A DNA stretch of 64,000 nucleotides from Phymatolithon calcareum (lineage: Eukaryota > Rhodophyta > Florideophyceae > Hapalidiales): contig OZ345357.1 of NCBI GenBank assembly GCA_977006965.1, positions 2,356,001 through 2,420,000 on the forward strand. Direction: 5' to 3'. How positions within the stretch are numbered: position 1 is the stretch's first letter; each line of letters opens with the position of its first letter. Below are positions 1 through 10,440 of this stretch, piece by piece. The position numbers and the translations under genes were made by a program. The notes beneath the pieces are model-generated. The model saw only the letters and a list, made by a program, of their open reading frames with translations, was not told the DNA's origin and made no database searches.

Positions 1-112
1 TCAATGAGTTGCGGAGGTATGCTATAGTATTTTGGAGCTCTCATGAGATCCCTATATGCCGAAAGTGGGCGACATGCAATAGGTCGGAATGGTTGCCATT
101 TGAAAGAGTGTA

Positions 113-690
113 TCAAAATCTGCAAAGGCATGTCGGTTGCAATTCTCGAAAGCAATGACAACGTGTGTGTGAGAGCGACTGGACCATGCTGGCTGTCTGA
201 GAATTGCAGATCATAGAAGGCACTTCTGTCCCTTCCGTGAAGTCCGAAAACTTACGTGAGGTGCTCGAAGATAATGGCCTCATCAACAATCGCAGGAAGA
301 TCGGGAACAAATGCACGAGCAATTCCCACGGCTTCTTCGAGATATCTCTCTTGCTTTTACAGGTGCATCGTAGTTTTCAGCCCATAGTGTTGAACACAAA
401 TCGGCCTCAGGAGAAAATGTCATCATCTTCGGGACCTCAGCTTTCAATAAACGCTGGATAATAGCAAATGAATGATCTTTCTTGAGGCACGAATGTACCT
501 CTGGTATGCAGTTCCGTAATGAGATCCAGATATGGCTTGGCGATTCGCAGTATATCGACGTATGCATGACCGGGTCTTTCATAAATCAATGAAATCGTCA
601 CTGCGACACTTGCTGGAACCCTGCAAGGACGCGATCTTCGTTGTGATAGAGTGTGGAAGGAAACCGAAGGCCCTCTTGAGACCGGCATCG
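113..690 (-). pseudogene. decayed coding remnant, possibly porphobilinogen synthase C-terminus
   Basis: Three overlapping minus-strand frames here (437-688, 283-582, 113-322) read as one protein only if frameshifts are allowed, and none has a credible start. The first frame contains RPGHAYVDILR, which resembles the KPG-x-PYLDIVR active-site segment of porphobilinogen synthase (HemB/ALAD). About ten residues on there is an H-x-x-G-x-F pattern where that family has YxVSGEF. The next frame has MMTFSPEADL, where the family has a stretch like IITYYTPQLL near the C-terminus. Order and spacing fit, but identity is low and the lysine-to-arginine change hits a conserved position. I read it as a dead or very diverged copy. 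A chance resemblance is a real alternative. Confidence 0.28.
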
Positions 691-1695
691 ACTATCACCT
701 GCTTGTCTCATTCTCTATGAATGTGACAGAAACAAAGTGGAGTGGTGCACGGTATCGGAGCCCTCACAAGAAACAATTTGGATGAGTGTCGTGACGACCG
801 GCGGCCGTCATGCTCTCCATCATCGCCAACCAGTGCTTCAGCATGCACACTCTTGAACCACATTTTAGCCACTCAGCACCACCTGTCAAGTCTTTGCCGT
901 ATTCGCACTGTACTGACACACCCGCTGCATCCATTCAGTGCAGATGCGTCAGTTTGTGTACAGACCGAATCCGTTCATGCCGAGCTCCCTTGCATAGCAC
1001 GATGGAACTCATAACGTCCACGGCTGGCACATGCAGTTTTGATGCATTTACGAGCTCAAAAAATGCTCTCACCCATGGCGTTCACTGCGAAGGGGCACAC
1101 AAGGATGCATGTTCCTTCTAAGAAATAAAGTTGCCGTAACCATTGGCAATCTTTTCACTTCGTGGAGGTACTATACGATTGCGTTCATTAGTAAACGCTC
1201 TCAGTATCACTCATAAGACAGTAAGGGAGATGCATTTCAGATGATCCTACGTTTAGATCCAGTGATTCACTTTAATGAGTACTGTACTGTACAATCTGTG
1301 GTCAGCTCTAACGCAGTGCCTTGGACGTGATGTTAAGGCGAGTCAAGGTTTTTTCTCCCGCCGGCGTCTGCAAGCGTACCGGTACCGCACCTTGAGACGG
1401 CAGCACAAGACCTTTCACAGAACACTAGAGATGTGGGTGCAGTCGATGGGTGCTCGAGTTCGGGAAGACATCCCGGAGCCGGAGCCCATGATAGGCTCCG
1501 GGTCGGGAAAGTCATTCAGACTGACTGTAATGATACCCATTCAAAACGTCATATTTTTATAAATAAAACAGGTGCATCCTTTGCATCTCAAATTCATGAC
1601 AACAGGTGTGCACTTTTCCCTGTCGTTCGAAGGTAGGAAACGGGGAATGAAAACGTGATTCGATCAAGGGCTCCTCATATTCCACAGACACGACG
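691..1695. other. intergenic, nothing recognised
   Basis: Only short unrecognised open frames occur here. A TACTG tandem lies at 1279-1292 and an AATAAA at about 1562. The 5' region of the QueE-type gene begins after it. Confidence 0.6.
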
Positions 1696-2763
1696 ATGCT
1701 TTCAATCGGCAGGCTACACAGCGGTAGTCACTCAGCGTCCCGCTTGCTGCGGCGACTTTCACAATTGCAAACAGTCTCTGTGGAAAACACTACGGACGTA
1801 CCACACGAAACGCGAGGAAATTCCCTGCTTGTGTCCGAAATATTTACCTCAATTCAAGGGGAAGGTCCACACGTAGGCCGCCCCTCTGTATTTCTTCGTC
1901 TCGGTCTATGTAACCTGAGTTGCTCATGGTGTGATACCCCGTACACATGGGTCTTTGACGACACCCGTTTGAAAAAGGTTCGCGCTCAGACCCCGAAATC
2001 CTATCATGGAGCTCTGCCTCTAAAACCTTTCCACAAGGAGTCTGAGCTTCAGCGCCACTCTTCTGAAGAAGTGCTACGTCGTTTGCGTGATGCGGCTGGG
2101 CCCTCCGTGCGCGCTGTTGTCATCACAGGTGGCGAACCCCTATTGCACGCAAAACCGTTGCAGAGAGTTGTGCCACAACTTATCGATGACGGCTTCAACA
2201 TCGAATTTGAGACAAACGGCACACTCACGCCGGCGGGCGTTCATCGCGATGTGCATTTTAACGTGAGTCCCAAGCTTTCAAATTCGCATCAAAGCATTTT
2301 GCTTCGCATGAACTATAGAATATTGGAAGAGTATCTGGCGAGACCTTCAAGTGTTTTCAAGTTTGTCGTTCGCGATCCTATCGACCTTGATGAAGTTCTG
2401 CACGTTGTCAATTCTGTTGGTATTGATGCTTCGCGCGTTTTCTTAATGCCAGAAGGCACGGTACGTCTTGGAACATGTCATACAGAATTCGTTTTCTTTG
2501 TTCACGCTGTGCACCATGCATACCGCTCAGAAATGCATTGCGAAGCAACGACACATTTTCATCCTTATGGAATGGACATGATCCCCCCTTAAACTTCACT
2601 AACTATTGTCTACGTTCCCTTCTCATTTTCATTGTGTCGTGAAAAGGAATCTGAGGACATCAAGAAGCGCGGTCGATGGCTGGCGGACGTTTGCGTACAC
2701 GAGGGTTTCAATTATTCCCACAGACTCCATGTTGAGTTATGGGGCGCAAAAAGGGGTGTATAG
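1696..2763 (+). CDS. queE: QueE-type 7-carboxy-7-deazaguanine synthase, organelle-targeted, one intron
   Basis: Radical SAM enzyme that ring-contracts carboxy-tetrahydropterin to 7-carboxy-7-deazaguanine, an early committed step of queuosine/7-deazaguanine synthesis. CDS is join(1696..2460,2647..2763), 293 aa. Residues 1-30 are basic, Ser/Leu/Arg-rich and acid-free, like a mitochondrial presequence. The body follows with EIFTSIQGEG, the iron-sulfur triad in LGLCNLSCSWCDTPYTW (CxxxCxxC), and VVITGGEPLL. The intron (2461-2646, 186 bp) starts GTACGT right after PEGT, has a CACTAAC branch-like site near 2599 and ends at the first following AG. The second exon restores the family ending LHVELWGAKRGV; without splicing the frame runs into unrelated sequence. 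Family assignment is firm. The intron and targeting are inferred. I see no partner QueC/QueD/QueF gene nearby. Confidence 0.86.
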
Positions 2764-2901
2764 ATGGTATGCAGGAGAAAGAGAATACGCTCATGTCTGC
2801 GAAAGAATCCAGCATTGAGCTAGATGCCTTCTTAACCTAAAATACAATAACAGCCGTTATCCAACACTGCAAAATGCCTACTATCACCATTGCCGCACAC
2901 T

Positions 2902-3828
2902 TCACGCAGAGTAACGCATCTGCGCCACCGACTTATCCCACGACCCACTGAACAGTCTGCTCGGCGACTCAGCATCCCATGCCACACTTCGAACATAATC
3001 CGTATGATGAAAACTCTTTGCTTGCACTTTGCCGGTATTTGCATCAACGAGAGTCACAGCCGGACAATCCGACGCGACGGCGACCACGCTAGGATCGTGC
3101 GGATTAGTGCGTAGACAGTGCGCAGCACCCACGAAACCTCCAGTCTTCCACACATGATCTCGCGACGCGCGAACATCAAATGCCGCAAGCTGCATCATCT
3201 CAGTACTAATAACGAGTTTACTACCACTCGCCGCGAAAACCGCGGCATAGATATGCAGTCCGGTGGGGATGGTAATAGCCGCCTTCCATTGACCCTGTCG
3301 TTCATCCCAAACACATGCCATTCCGTCCGAGCTCGCCGTGAGCAGTTGGTCGCCGGACGGGCTCCAGTCCACGGAGTTGACGGCATCAATATGACCCTCG
3401 AACCGCAACGGTTCATTCGAAGGCTCGTTCAAGTTCCAGCACAACACTGCGCGATCGCGGCCGCCGGATGCAACGAGTTTCTTCTCAGGTGACACTGCTA
3501 CCGATGTCACTGCGGCGTTATGTCCGCCCGGGAGTGGGAGTACGCCACCGGAGTGAACGACGCGGACGGAACCGTCGTCGGCACCGACGATGAATTGACC
3601 CTCGTCAAGGCAGCAGAGATCTGCGATACCGACATCAACCTCGATCTCCGCCTCGATCTGACCGGCGCCCATCAGACCATGCACACGACCGTCCCAAACT
3701 GAGCCGGTTAGTGAGGATGTCGCGGCGACTGCATTGCCGCCGCCCGCCGATACCACCGCGTCAACGTGCCGACCTGGATGCCAGCGCTTCTCGACGTGGA
3801 GAAGAGACGTCATGATTGAGCCTGGCAT
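2902..3828 (-). CDS. MEP50/WDR77-like WD40 protein (methylosome subunit)
   Basis: 308-aa WD40 beta-propeller. MEP50 binds PRMT5 and presents histone and Sm-protein substrates for symmetric arginine dimethylation. Visible repeats include GHNAAVTSVAVSP...ASGGRDRAVLCWNL, GHIDAVNSVDWSPSGDQLLTASSDGMACVWD and the closing HTDYVRSVAWDAE...GSWDKSV. Three places favour MEP50 over other WD40 families: SSLTGSVWDGRV near residue 40, GIADLCCLDEGQFIVGADDG near residue 67, and the final blade with SGSWDKSV, matching the GWDHQV of animal MEP50. Length (308 versus about 340) fits. ATG at 3828 is used; a second ATG five codons later is equally possible. PEX7 was considered, but its characteristic blades are not evident. 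Confidence 0.7.
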   Translation of the reverse strand: MPGSIMTSLLHVEKRWHPGRHVDAVVSAGGGNAVAATSSLTGSVWDGRVHGLMGAGQIEAEIEVDVGIADLCCLDEGQFIVGADDGSVRVVHSGGVLPLPGGHNAAVTSVAVSPEKKLVASGGRDRAVLCWNLNEPSNEPLRFEGHIDAVNSVDWSPSGDQLLTASSDGMACVWDERQGQWKAAITIPTGLHIYAAVFAASGSKLVISTEMMQLAAFDVRASRDHVWKTGGFVGAAHCLRTNPHDPSVVAVASDCPAVTLVDANTGKVQAKSFHHTDYVRSVAWDAESPSRLFSGSWDKSVAQMRYSA

Positions 3829-4277
3829 TCGCAGAGATGATTGTCCGTTTGAAGCGAAGGAGCTTCAAGAAAGATCTTTCTGAGTACCCCAGCGGACGGG
3901 TATTCTTCGATTCTGCTTGGATCAGGCCACATCGTTGTAAAAATAAACGAAAAAAATGAAACATCCTTTGGTGATGCCAGGGCGCTGGACGATGGGTAGA
4001 AGAATCTAAATTATCATAAAAATTTGGTGAGTTGGTCATGCTAACAAGAGGTACGGAAAAAGAGCAAAAGTCTAGTCTTTGCCAAGGACTCGGCAAGCAA
4101 CTCCATCATGGAAGCAGGGACTGTAGCGATTGCGCATTGCGTTCATCAATATCGGTTTCAGACAATGCTCTCAGATCAAAGTCGATGTCCACTGTGACGA
4201 CCGTTCAGATCCTGAAAGTGACAAGGTCTGTCTATCTCCAAGCCTGTTGTTCTCGTGGCGGAAAAGTATGAAGGGCT
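3829..4277. other. intergenic between MEP50-like and TGD3-like genes
   Basis: About 450 bp holding the presumed 5' region of the MEP50-like gene and the 3' flank of the TGD3-like gene. Only short unrecognised frames are seen. Confidence 0.5.
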
Positions 4278-4283
4278 TTTATT
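4278..4283 (-). terminator. polyadenylation signal AATAAA of the TGD3-like gene
   Basis: AATAAA on the minus strand 17 bp after the stop codon at 4300. Confidence 0.5.
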
Positions 4284-4299
4284 GTACAAAATGCGTATT

Positions 4300-5482
4300 T
4301 CAAATATCAGCTTCCCCCATGACCTCGTTGTCGAAATGCGCAAAGTCGTCCTTTTCCGTCAGTGGACCTTCTAACGAGGCAGTCATAAATTGCCTCATGA
4401 AAGGGTTACTGGTAGTATCAATGTCCTCCACCGGACCATCCCATTGCACCTTTCCATTATGCAAAAACACGACCCTGTCTGCGGTGTGCCGAATAGTGTT
4501 GAGCTCATGAGTGACCACAATGTACGTGGGGCAAACCTCTTGCAGCGCTCTTATACAGTTTTCGATCCTCGTCGACGAAGTCGGGTCTAAGGCGCTGCTG
4601 GGTTCATCGAAGAGAATTAGGTCCGGCATGGAACTCTTGTCTTCAGGATCGTACATCACCGCCCGCGCAAAACTGACCCGTTTTCGCATTCCGCCGGAGA
4701 GCTGACCGGGAAACTTATCCATGACGCCGTTTAATCCAACGCGCGCCAGTGCATCTTCAACAAGTTTCACAATGCGCTCTTTCGGGAGTTTAGAGTGTTC
4801 GAAAAGTTCAAAACCAACATTTTCACACACAGTAAGAGAGTCGAACAAAGCCGCCTGCTGGAATACCATCGACACACGCACAGGCCCAAATTCTTCGGAA
4901 ATACGCTTTGTTCTTGCCCAACCCTTCAGCAACACACGCCCGGAATCTGGCACCTCGAGGCCACATATTAGTCGTAATGCTGTCGACTTGCTACACGCGT
5001 ATTGGAAAAATGACAGTCAGAACATGTATAACTCACGAAAATAGAGAATGTAGACGGCATCAAACATACCCTGTTCCGCTTGGTCCAATTATTGCTGTTC
5101 CTTCCCCAGCGCGTATTCGCAGGTTGAGCCCGTCAAGCACCTTGCGACCACCATAGCTCAATGTCACGTTTTCTAGTACGACAAAGTCATCTGGGTCTGC
5201 GCTTTTGGTCGCACCCGGCTTGGTCTCCGCTTCTGGCGTATAGACTCCGTCTCCCGCGACCCCATTTCCAGCAGTTGTATTGCCAAGTTCGCCACTCTCC
5301 ACTACCGCATTGGACGGATGCGGCTGTGGAGGATGATCCACGGGGCACATTGCACGTACTTGACGTGGGACCAGGTGTCGCGTGCGAGGTGCACAGCGCG
5401 AAATGCGCGGTAATGCGGCGACGCAAGCGGCCAGACCGAAAGGGACTACCCATGTTGGGGTGCTGCTCGTGCAAAAAAGCAT
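4300..5482 (-). CDS. TGD3: TGD3/MlaF-type ABC ATPase, plastid lipid import, one intron
   Basis: Soluble ATPase of a bacterial Mla-type lipid transporter; in plants TGD3 works with TGD1 and TGD2 in the plastid inner envelope to import ER-derived lipid. CDS is complement(join(4300..4990,5070..5482)), 367 aa. Residues 1-95 form an acid-poor transit-peptide-like leader and linker; the ABC domain starts near FVVLENVTLSYGGRKVLDGL. Walker A is GPSGTGKS (133-140), the signature LSGGM near 235 and Walker B LILFDEP near 261-268. The NPFMRQF tail is typical of MlaF/TGD3. The 79-bp intron (4991-5069, GTATGT...GTGTAG) splits the Walker A glycine codon; splicing restores both frame and motif. The family is clear; plastid location is inferred. 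Confidence 0.85.
4991..5069 (-). other. spliceosomal intron inside the Walker A codon
   Basis: Minus-strand donor GTATGT at 5069-5064 and acceptor TAG at 4993-4991. Removal joins GG to C, making glycine 138 of GPSGTGKS. Exons of 413 and 691 nt sum to a whole number of codons. Confidence 0.85.
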
Positions 5483-5629
5483 TACTCGCCCGTGCCGGGC
5501 GGTAGCGGAAGGCCCGAGGCACCACTTGTGACCAGGGCGGTCCTAAAGTATCGCCCGCAGTGGTTTGTTTCCTTTGGGAGGGCAGGTGCAAGAAGGAATG
5601 GATGAAAATGCTAAAAACATTTAATTTTC

Positions 5630-5635
5630 TTTATT
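5630..5635 (-). terminator. possible polyadenylation signal of the Mps1-like kinase gene
   Basis: AATAAA on the minus strand about 125 bp beyond the stop at 5760, in the short gap before the TGD3-like gene on the same strand. Confidence 0.35.
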
Positions 5636-5759
5636 CGTGATCTCAAGCTCGATTGCAATCATACCGCCGCAACCGAAGTACAGTATTTATTCTTACAGAG
5701 CGCTCTATGAAAAAGATTCTCCCATTGAGTAATCGCAATATGCACCGCAGTGTTCGCTA

Positions 5760-8390
5760 CTACCGCTCCCCACGCGCCGTCGCTGTGATACCAGACGACG
5801 TTGGGGTCATGTGTGCAAGACGCGGCATGGAGTGCGTCCCGGTATCGTCACCAGCGACATCTCCCCTGCCCCGATTTTGCTGCAGTCCCAACAGCATGCG
5901 CTCGAGAGCATTGGCGACGCGTGCTTCGGAGGGAACGATGCCGGACTTCGCAGACACTAACCGAAAACCGTCATTTGCAAGCAAGTCCATCGCAAGACGT
6001 CCTCGTCCAGCTTCGTTTTCGACCGGACGGAGAAAAGGATGATTTTGTAGTTGCGGGATGGTCAGACGCTTCTCCGGGACTCGCTGGAGGCAGCCGCGGA
6101 GCACATCAAGCAGGTGTGGGTTCTTGATGGGACGGAACGTGATCTCGTATTGCGGATCCTGAATACGGTTCAATTTTTGGAGAGTGTTCTTAATATGCGC
6201 AAACGGCGTCTTACCATACACCATCTGATACAAAATACAGCCCAGACTCCAAATATCGCTCGCACGTCCAACTCGATAGCGCCTCGGGCGCGCCGCGCGC
6301 CGCGGGTGGTGCTCATCATATGAATTGTCTGACTCGTCATCCTCTTCAGCCATGAGCGCCTCAGGTGACATATAGTTCGGCGTACCGACCTGTGAATCGC
6401 GGATGATTTTCGTCGTGTCCTCGGCTACAATCGCCTTTGCAATTCCAAAATCGATCAACTTGAGCGACCCAGACACACTGAGGAAATTGGCAGGTTTAAG
6501 ATCTCCATGCACAATGCGCTCTTCATGAATCGTGTGAACAGATTCAAGCATCTGCTCCCAGTACACCCGCATGATGTTCTCTGGTATCTTCTTACTCTTT
6601 TTACGGGAGAGAAGCTTTGCGAGATCGACTTCACCGCATTCCATAACGACATGAATGAGACCATTTTGCCTCTGTACCTCCGCGTCGTACAGTTGCACAA
6701 TCGTCGGCAAACCTGTCAGTCGTCTGAGCAAGTCAATCTCATTCGCGTATGACTCCAGCGCCCCAGGAATGGATGGAGACACGCGCACTCGCTTTAGTGC
6801 CAAAACCTGATGATCCTGACTCAGCACCTTGTACACCTGGGAACTGCCTCCTTTCCCTAGAGCACCAAGCACAAGGTATTGCCGCTTGTTAACGAGGACA
6901 AAGTTCTCGCCCGAGAGCAGTCTCTCGAACGGATTTGAAGGGTGTTCTCTTCCTGCTTCCCGCTCCCTTCGGCGCGAAAGGTCGCGGTCACCCATCCTAC
7001 TTCTGTTTGGCTCAGACCCTGGGCTGATTTCATGGTGGTGCATGCGCCCTCTCCCACGGCCGCCATGGCGTGGTATTTCATCGCGTTCAAAGATCGGGTC
7101 GTTCAGCGGCGGAGACCTTTGCTGCGTCCCGTACACTGGAGATTGCTTGGTGCCGTATATATTACCGGCTTCGCGCTTCGCAGGCTCCTCTTCCCTTCGC
7201 CGAGCGACGTTGTACCGATCGTCGCGCTCCCGACGTGCTCCATCATACTTGCTTTTTGCATAGTCGTAAGCTGGATTTACAGCTGACGCGGTCGGACGTG
7301 AAACGTTTCTTAGAACCTCCGGAGATGCGGTGTCGTGCGGTGCAACGTTCTCTTTACCGCTTGTGGTTCCCATGTATGGCGATTTCTCGGTTGACCCTGG
7401 TACCTGCGGTGCGGTCTGGGATCGAGATAGTGATTGCGGGAGAGGTCTGAGCGCAGACGTCTGCGCGGGAGTGCCCGCCTCTGTGCGAGTTACATGTGGG
7501 AGGCGGTTGCTGGTGTATGTACTGGCAGGAGTGTCCAGATGTTGCGAGGCGGGTTGCGACATTGCCTTGCGGTCAGAGCGGAAGGCCGGAGGACGGGTTC
7601 GAGTATCGAACGTACTGTTGGCTGCAGGAGTAACCGCACGCTGTTGAGTTGTGGGTGCTGTCGTCGCAGGAGTTTCGTTTGCCACTTTGGATGGGAGCTT
7701 TGAGGCAGGGGTTGCGGTGGCGTGCTCGTCGCCTAGGACTGGGCGACAGCGCGCCGCTTCAACGCGGAGCTTCGTGGCTTTGGCATAGTTTTTACACGAA
7801 TCCTCAAACTTTGCCCACGACTCGTACAGCAAAGGGATGTCCAGTCCAATGCGTTGCATCTTAATGAGCTTGAATATATTCCGCGCCTCATCTGGACTCT
7901 CAGGGTCCTCAGCCTGCAACAGTGCGAGGTCAAGCCAGAGAGTGAGGTAAATTGAGGAGTGGCGGTTCGCGGCAGTCATGGGCACAACTTGCACGGCTCT
8001 GGAATATAGCTTCAGTAGAGCGTGGTACATCTCCTCGCGCTGCGGCGAGGAAATTGGGAGAGTCGTTTGCTCGCGCTTGCGCTCCTTGTTAAGGAATCGA
8101 AGAAATTGTACCCAGACTTCGGGGGATGAACTCTTTTGTTTGACATCGCGGAGCAAACCGGCACGACGACGGATCGTGTTCTCGTCGAAGAAGGATCCAC
8201 AGATAACGCTATTCGCACTGGCAAGGTCTGCGTGCCAGAGAGGCTCCTCCTCAGAACTGGGAGTGGTGGAGGTTGGAGTCGCCGCGGCAGAGGAGGGCAT
8301 GGTGGAAATGCGCGAGCCGGGGTTGTGGCGCGAGACGGGGACCCTGGTACGCGCCGCAGTGGAGGTGCTGCGGGCTGATTCCGAACCCAT
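5760..8390 (-). CDS. MPS1: Mps1/TTK-type spindle checkpoint kinase
   Basis: Dual-specificity kinase that recruits checkpoint proteins to unattached kinetochores. 876 aa, no intron seen. Residues about 50-215 are a helical repeat region (EVWVQFLRFLNKE, YLTLWLDLALLQ, YESWAKFE) like the TPR module that Mps1 shares with Bub1/BubR1. Residues 215-490 are low-complexity Ser/Thr/Pro/Arg. The kinase domain follows: glycine loop GALGKGGSSQVYKV near 507, ALKRVR lysine, HGDLKPANFL near 627, LIDFGIAKAI, and VGTPNYMSPEAL. The tail after ENHPFLRP is short. The GKGGSS loop and DFGIAKAI...D..VGTPNYMSPEAL are diagnostic of TTK/Mps1. An acidic insert (EEDDESDNSYDEHH) lies after the APE-equivalent. ATG at 8390 gives the whole TPR region. 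Confidence 0.87.
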   Translation of the reverse strand: MGSESARSTSTAARTRVPVSRHNPGSRISTMPSSAAATPTSTTPSSEEEPLWHADLASANSVICGSFFDENTIRRRAGLLRDVKQKSSSPEVWVQFLRFLNKERKREQTTLPISSPQREEMYHALLKLYSRAVQVVPMTAANRHSSIYLTLWLDLALLQAEDPESPDEARNIFKLIKMQRIGLDIPLLYESWAKFEDSCKNYAKATKLRVEAARCRPVLGDEHATATPASKLPSKVANETPATTAPTTQQRAVTPAANSTFDTRTRPPAFRSDRKAMSQPASQHLDTPASTYTSNRLPHVTRTEAGTPAQTSALRPLPQSLSRSQTAPQVPGSTEKSPYMGTTSGKENVAPHDTASPEVLRNVSRPTASAVNPAYDYAKSKYDGARRERDDRYNVARRREEEPAKREAGNIYGTKQSPVYGTQQRSPPLNDPIFERDEIPRHGGRGRGRMHHHEISPGSEPNRSRMGDRDLSRRREREAGREHPSNPFERLLSGENFVLVNKRQYLVLGALGKGGSSQVYKVLSQDHQVLALKRVRVSPSIPGALESYANEIDLLRRLTGLPTIVQLYDAEVQRQNGLIHVVMECGEVDLAKLLSRKKSKKIPENIMRVYWEQMLESVHTIHEERIVHGDLKPANFLSVSGSLKLIDFGIAKAIVAEDTTKIIRDSQVGTPNYMSPEALMAEEDDESDNSYDEHHPRRAARPRRYRVGRASDIWSLGCILYQMVYGKTPFAHIKNTLQKLNRIQDPQYEITFRPIKNPHLLDVLRGCLQRVPEKRLTIPQLQNHPFLRPVENEAGRGRLAMDLLANDGFRLVSAKSGIVPSEARVANALERMLLGLQQNRGRGDVAGDDTGTHSMPRLAHMTPTSSGITATARGER

Positions 8391-10440
8391 CGCGTCGGAA
8401 GAAGTCGCGAGGCGAGAAAAATATACCTGTCGACTCTTGTCGCCTGGCAGGCAGGGGCGAGAGTGCGTTAAGGCTGTCGTAACGTGCTGCGGCGTGCTTC
8501 GAGCGCACGGCCGTTGGGATAGCGATAGTGGATAGGGAGGGAATTGAGAAAGGCGAAAGGTGCGGCAGCGGGTGCCATTTGCATCGAGGAGGACGTGATG
8601 TGATTTTCCCAGTTCAAATTCGAGGCGTTGACCGGGTTCATGACGGCACGGTGCACGCGGAAGTCGTTGCGATTGGACAGGTAGGTAGATCTTCTCGCTC
8701 TGTGACCGTTTCAGGTTTGGAAACTATGGTTTTCTTCATGAGCATCATTTTCAAAATATTTGAATTCAAATTCCGGAAGCCAGAAAGCTGTAAGCTTGCA
8801 GGGACCTTACATTTCAGAATTTCACCACGGTGATTCGTACAATGTCAGAATGCATCGCTGGTGCTGATCAGGGAATCTCCAGTCTCCGACGTTTCCAAGT
8901 TTTATTCGGTGAGTGGAATTTGTCGCCACTACTTCGTGCATATCTCTAAATAAAGCTCACAGCCGATCCCGAAAATTAAATGTGCCCTGCGGCATCTCGC
9001 CACTGTCTTACAAATTTTGTCGCGAAGGTCGAATATATTTAGACAGATGATATCGGTCGGCGTCCTGCACAATGCTGCTCTGCATTTCCCACCAAAGGAC
9101 CACAAAGCCCCATATTTGGTCCGTCAGAGGGATGAGGATGGAAGGATGGGGCAAACTCCATCCTTCTGTCCGACAATGTTTTCTACTCCCTTGGGAGCTG
9201 TGGGCATGCGCGGCATCTGTCAGGCAGGTGTTTTTACGTTAATACCTCCAACAGGAAAGATTTGGTCGATTTCAGCCAGACTTGTTATGAATGGTGAGGA
9301 TATACGTTCCGCCGCGTACGGAAGACGAGAGACAAAGATTAATGACAGAGAATAAACTACCGTTGCAGTAAAAAATGTAGGACCAAAAAGGTCTGTTCTT
9401 TCGCATTGTCAGGCAACCGCATTTATAATACTTATGCTCAGACTGGAGTCTTTCCAACGGATTACAAAAGCAAGAAGGATTTCTGCTCGATTGCCTGGTG
9501 AACAGTGCTAGACAACGACTCCGGATAGAAAACCTTAGTCTGGCCAGCGTGAAGACATGACTGTTCCTACTGGTTTCCGTCATCTTGCTGAGAATCCGGC
9601 ATTCTAGTATGTTTCTCTCTTCCATTCAAAAAATCTGATAGCTATGTTCAAGACGTGAACCCGATCGGATTGTATAGACATTTCTTGACCACGGCTCCCA
9701 TGTTGTCAAGCTCGAAGACGGTGAGGAGCCCAGTCGACGCGCTGTCCACGCGAGTTGAAATTGGTATTGCAGCTTGCGAGCTCGCACGCAGCTGCGAATA
9801 TTATTGCGGATTGCAGCCAAGTATTTTGGGTTTGCCCGCAATGTCTCATGGGTCGCACGAGCGCAATATGTCTGTCCGAGCCGACGACAAGTGCACTACA
9901 CTAATCGGAAGTGCATTGCATACACCAAAAGCACACCTGGCCACGTGCACATTTTTTTACCCAATAGAATCGCACAGTGGAGACCATTGGGCCAATCGGC
10001 TGCCCCTTCCTGGAGCCCAGGAGCCTTGCCTTGGCCGCATTGAAAACGCGCCCTCTGAAGGTAGCACAGAGTAGTGCAATGCAACGAGCAAAACAAACGC
10101 CTTTAAATTACGAAAATTCGTAGTCGATTTCTCATACCACGCCCGATTCGCGCGTAAAAGCGCGCTCTGTCCGCGGCATATTTATGTGAATACCCCTCGT
10201 CCGCCCCTTTGTCACCCGACTCCGTGCACAACCCTTGCCTTTCCCCTTCGCCCTTCGCGACCCTCTCGCTAACCTCCCACCGCCACCTCCTTCGTCATTG
10301 TCAATCCCATTTGCAACCGCTAACAACCCAGGTCCGAAATTCTTCATTGTAATCCACGCGCAATATCGCCAAAGCTCTGGCGCAGTCCGTCATCGCCTTG
10401 AGCGCCTTCGTGCGCGCCCCGCCCGAGTCCTTGTGCCACC
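8391..10440. other. 2-kb intergenic region, two divergent 5' flanks
   Basis: Lies between the 5' ends of the Mps1-like (minus) and SET1-like (plus) genes, so it should hold both promoters. Two CCAAT-type boxes sit near 9961 and 9990. Open frames at 9017-9355 and 9655-10074 are unrecognised and not convincing as genes. Confidence 0.5.
9958..9999 (+). promoter_or_regulatory. paired CCAAT boxes, putative SET1 promoter element
   Basis: CCAAT occurs twice (ACCCAATAGAATCG and GGGCCAATCGG), about 450 bp upstream of the ATG at 10441, with an inverted ATTGG between them. Position suits an NF-Y-type site, but this is inferred from the motif alone. Confidence 0.25.

Noticed and set aside
2902-3828. PEX7 identity for the WD40 protein
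   Set aside because: The first and last blades match MEP50 better, and the PEX7-specific segments are not visible.
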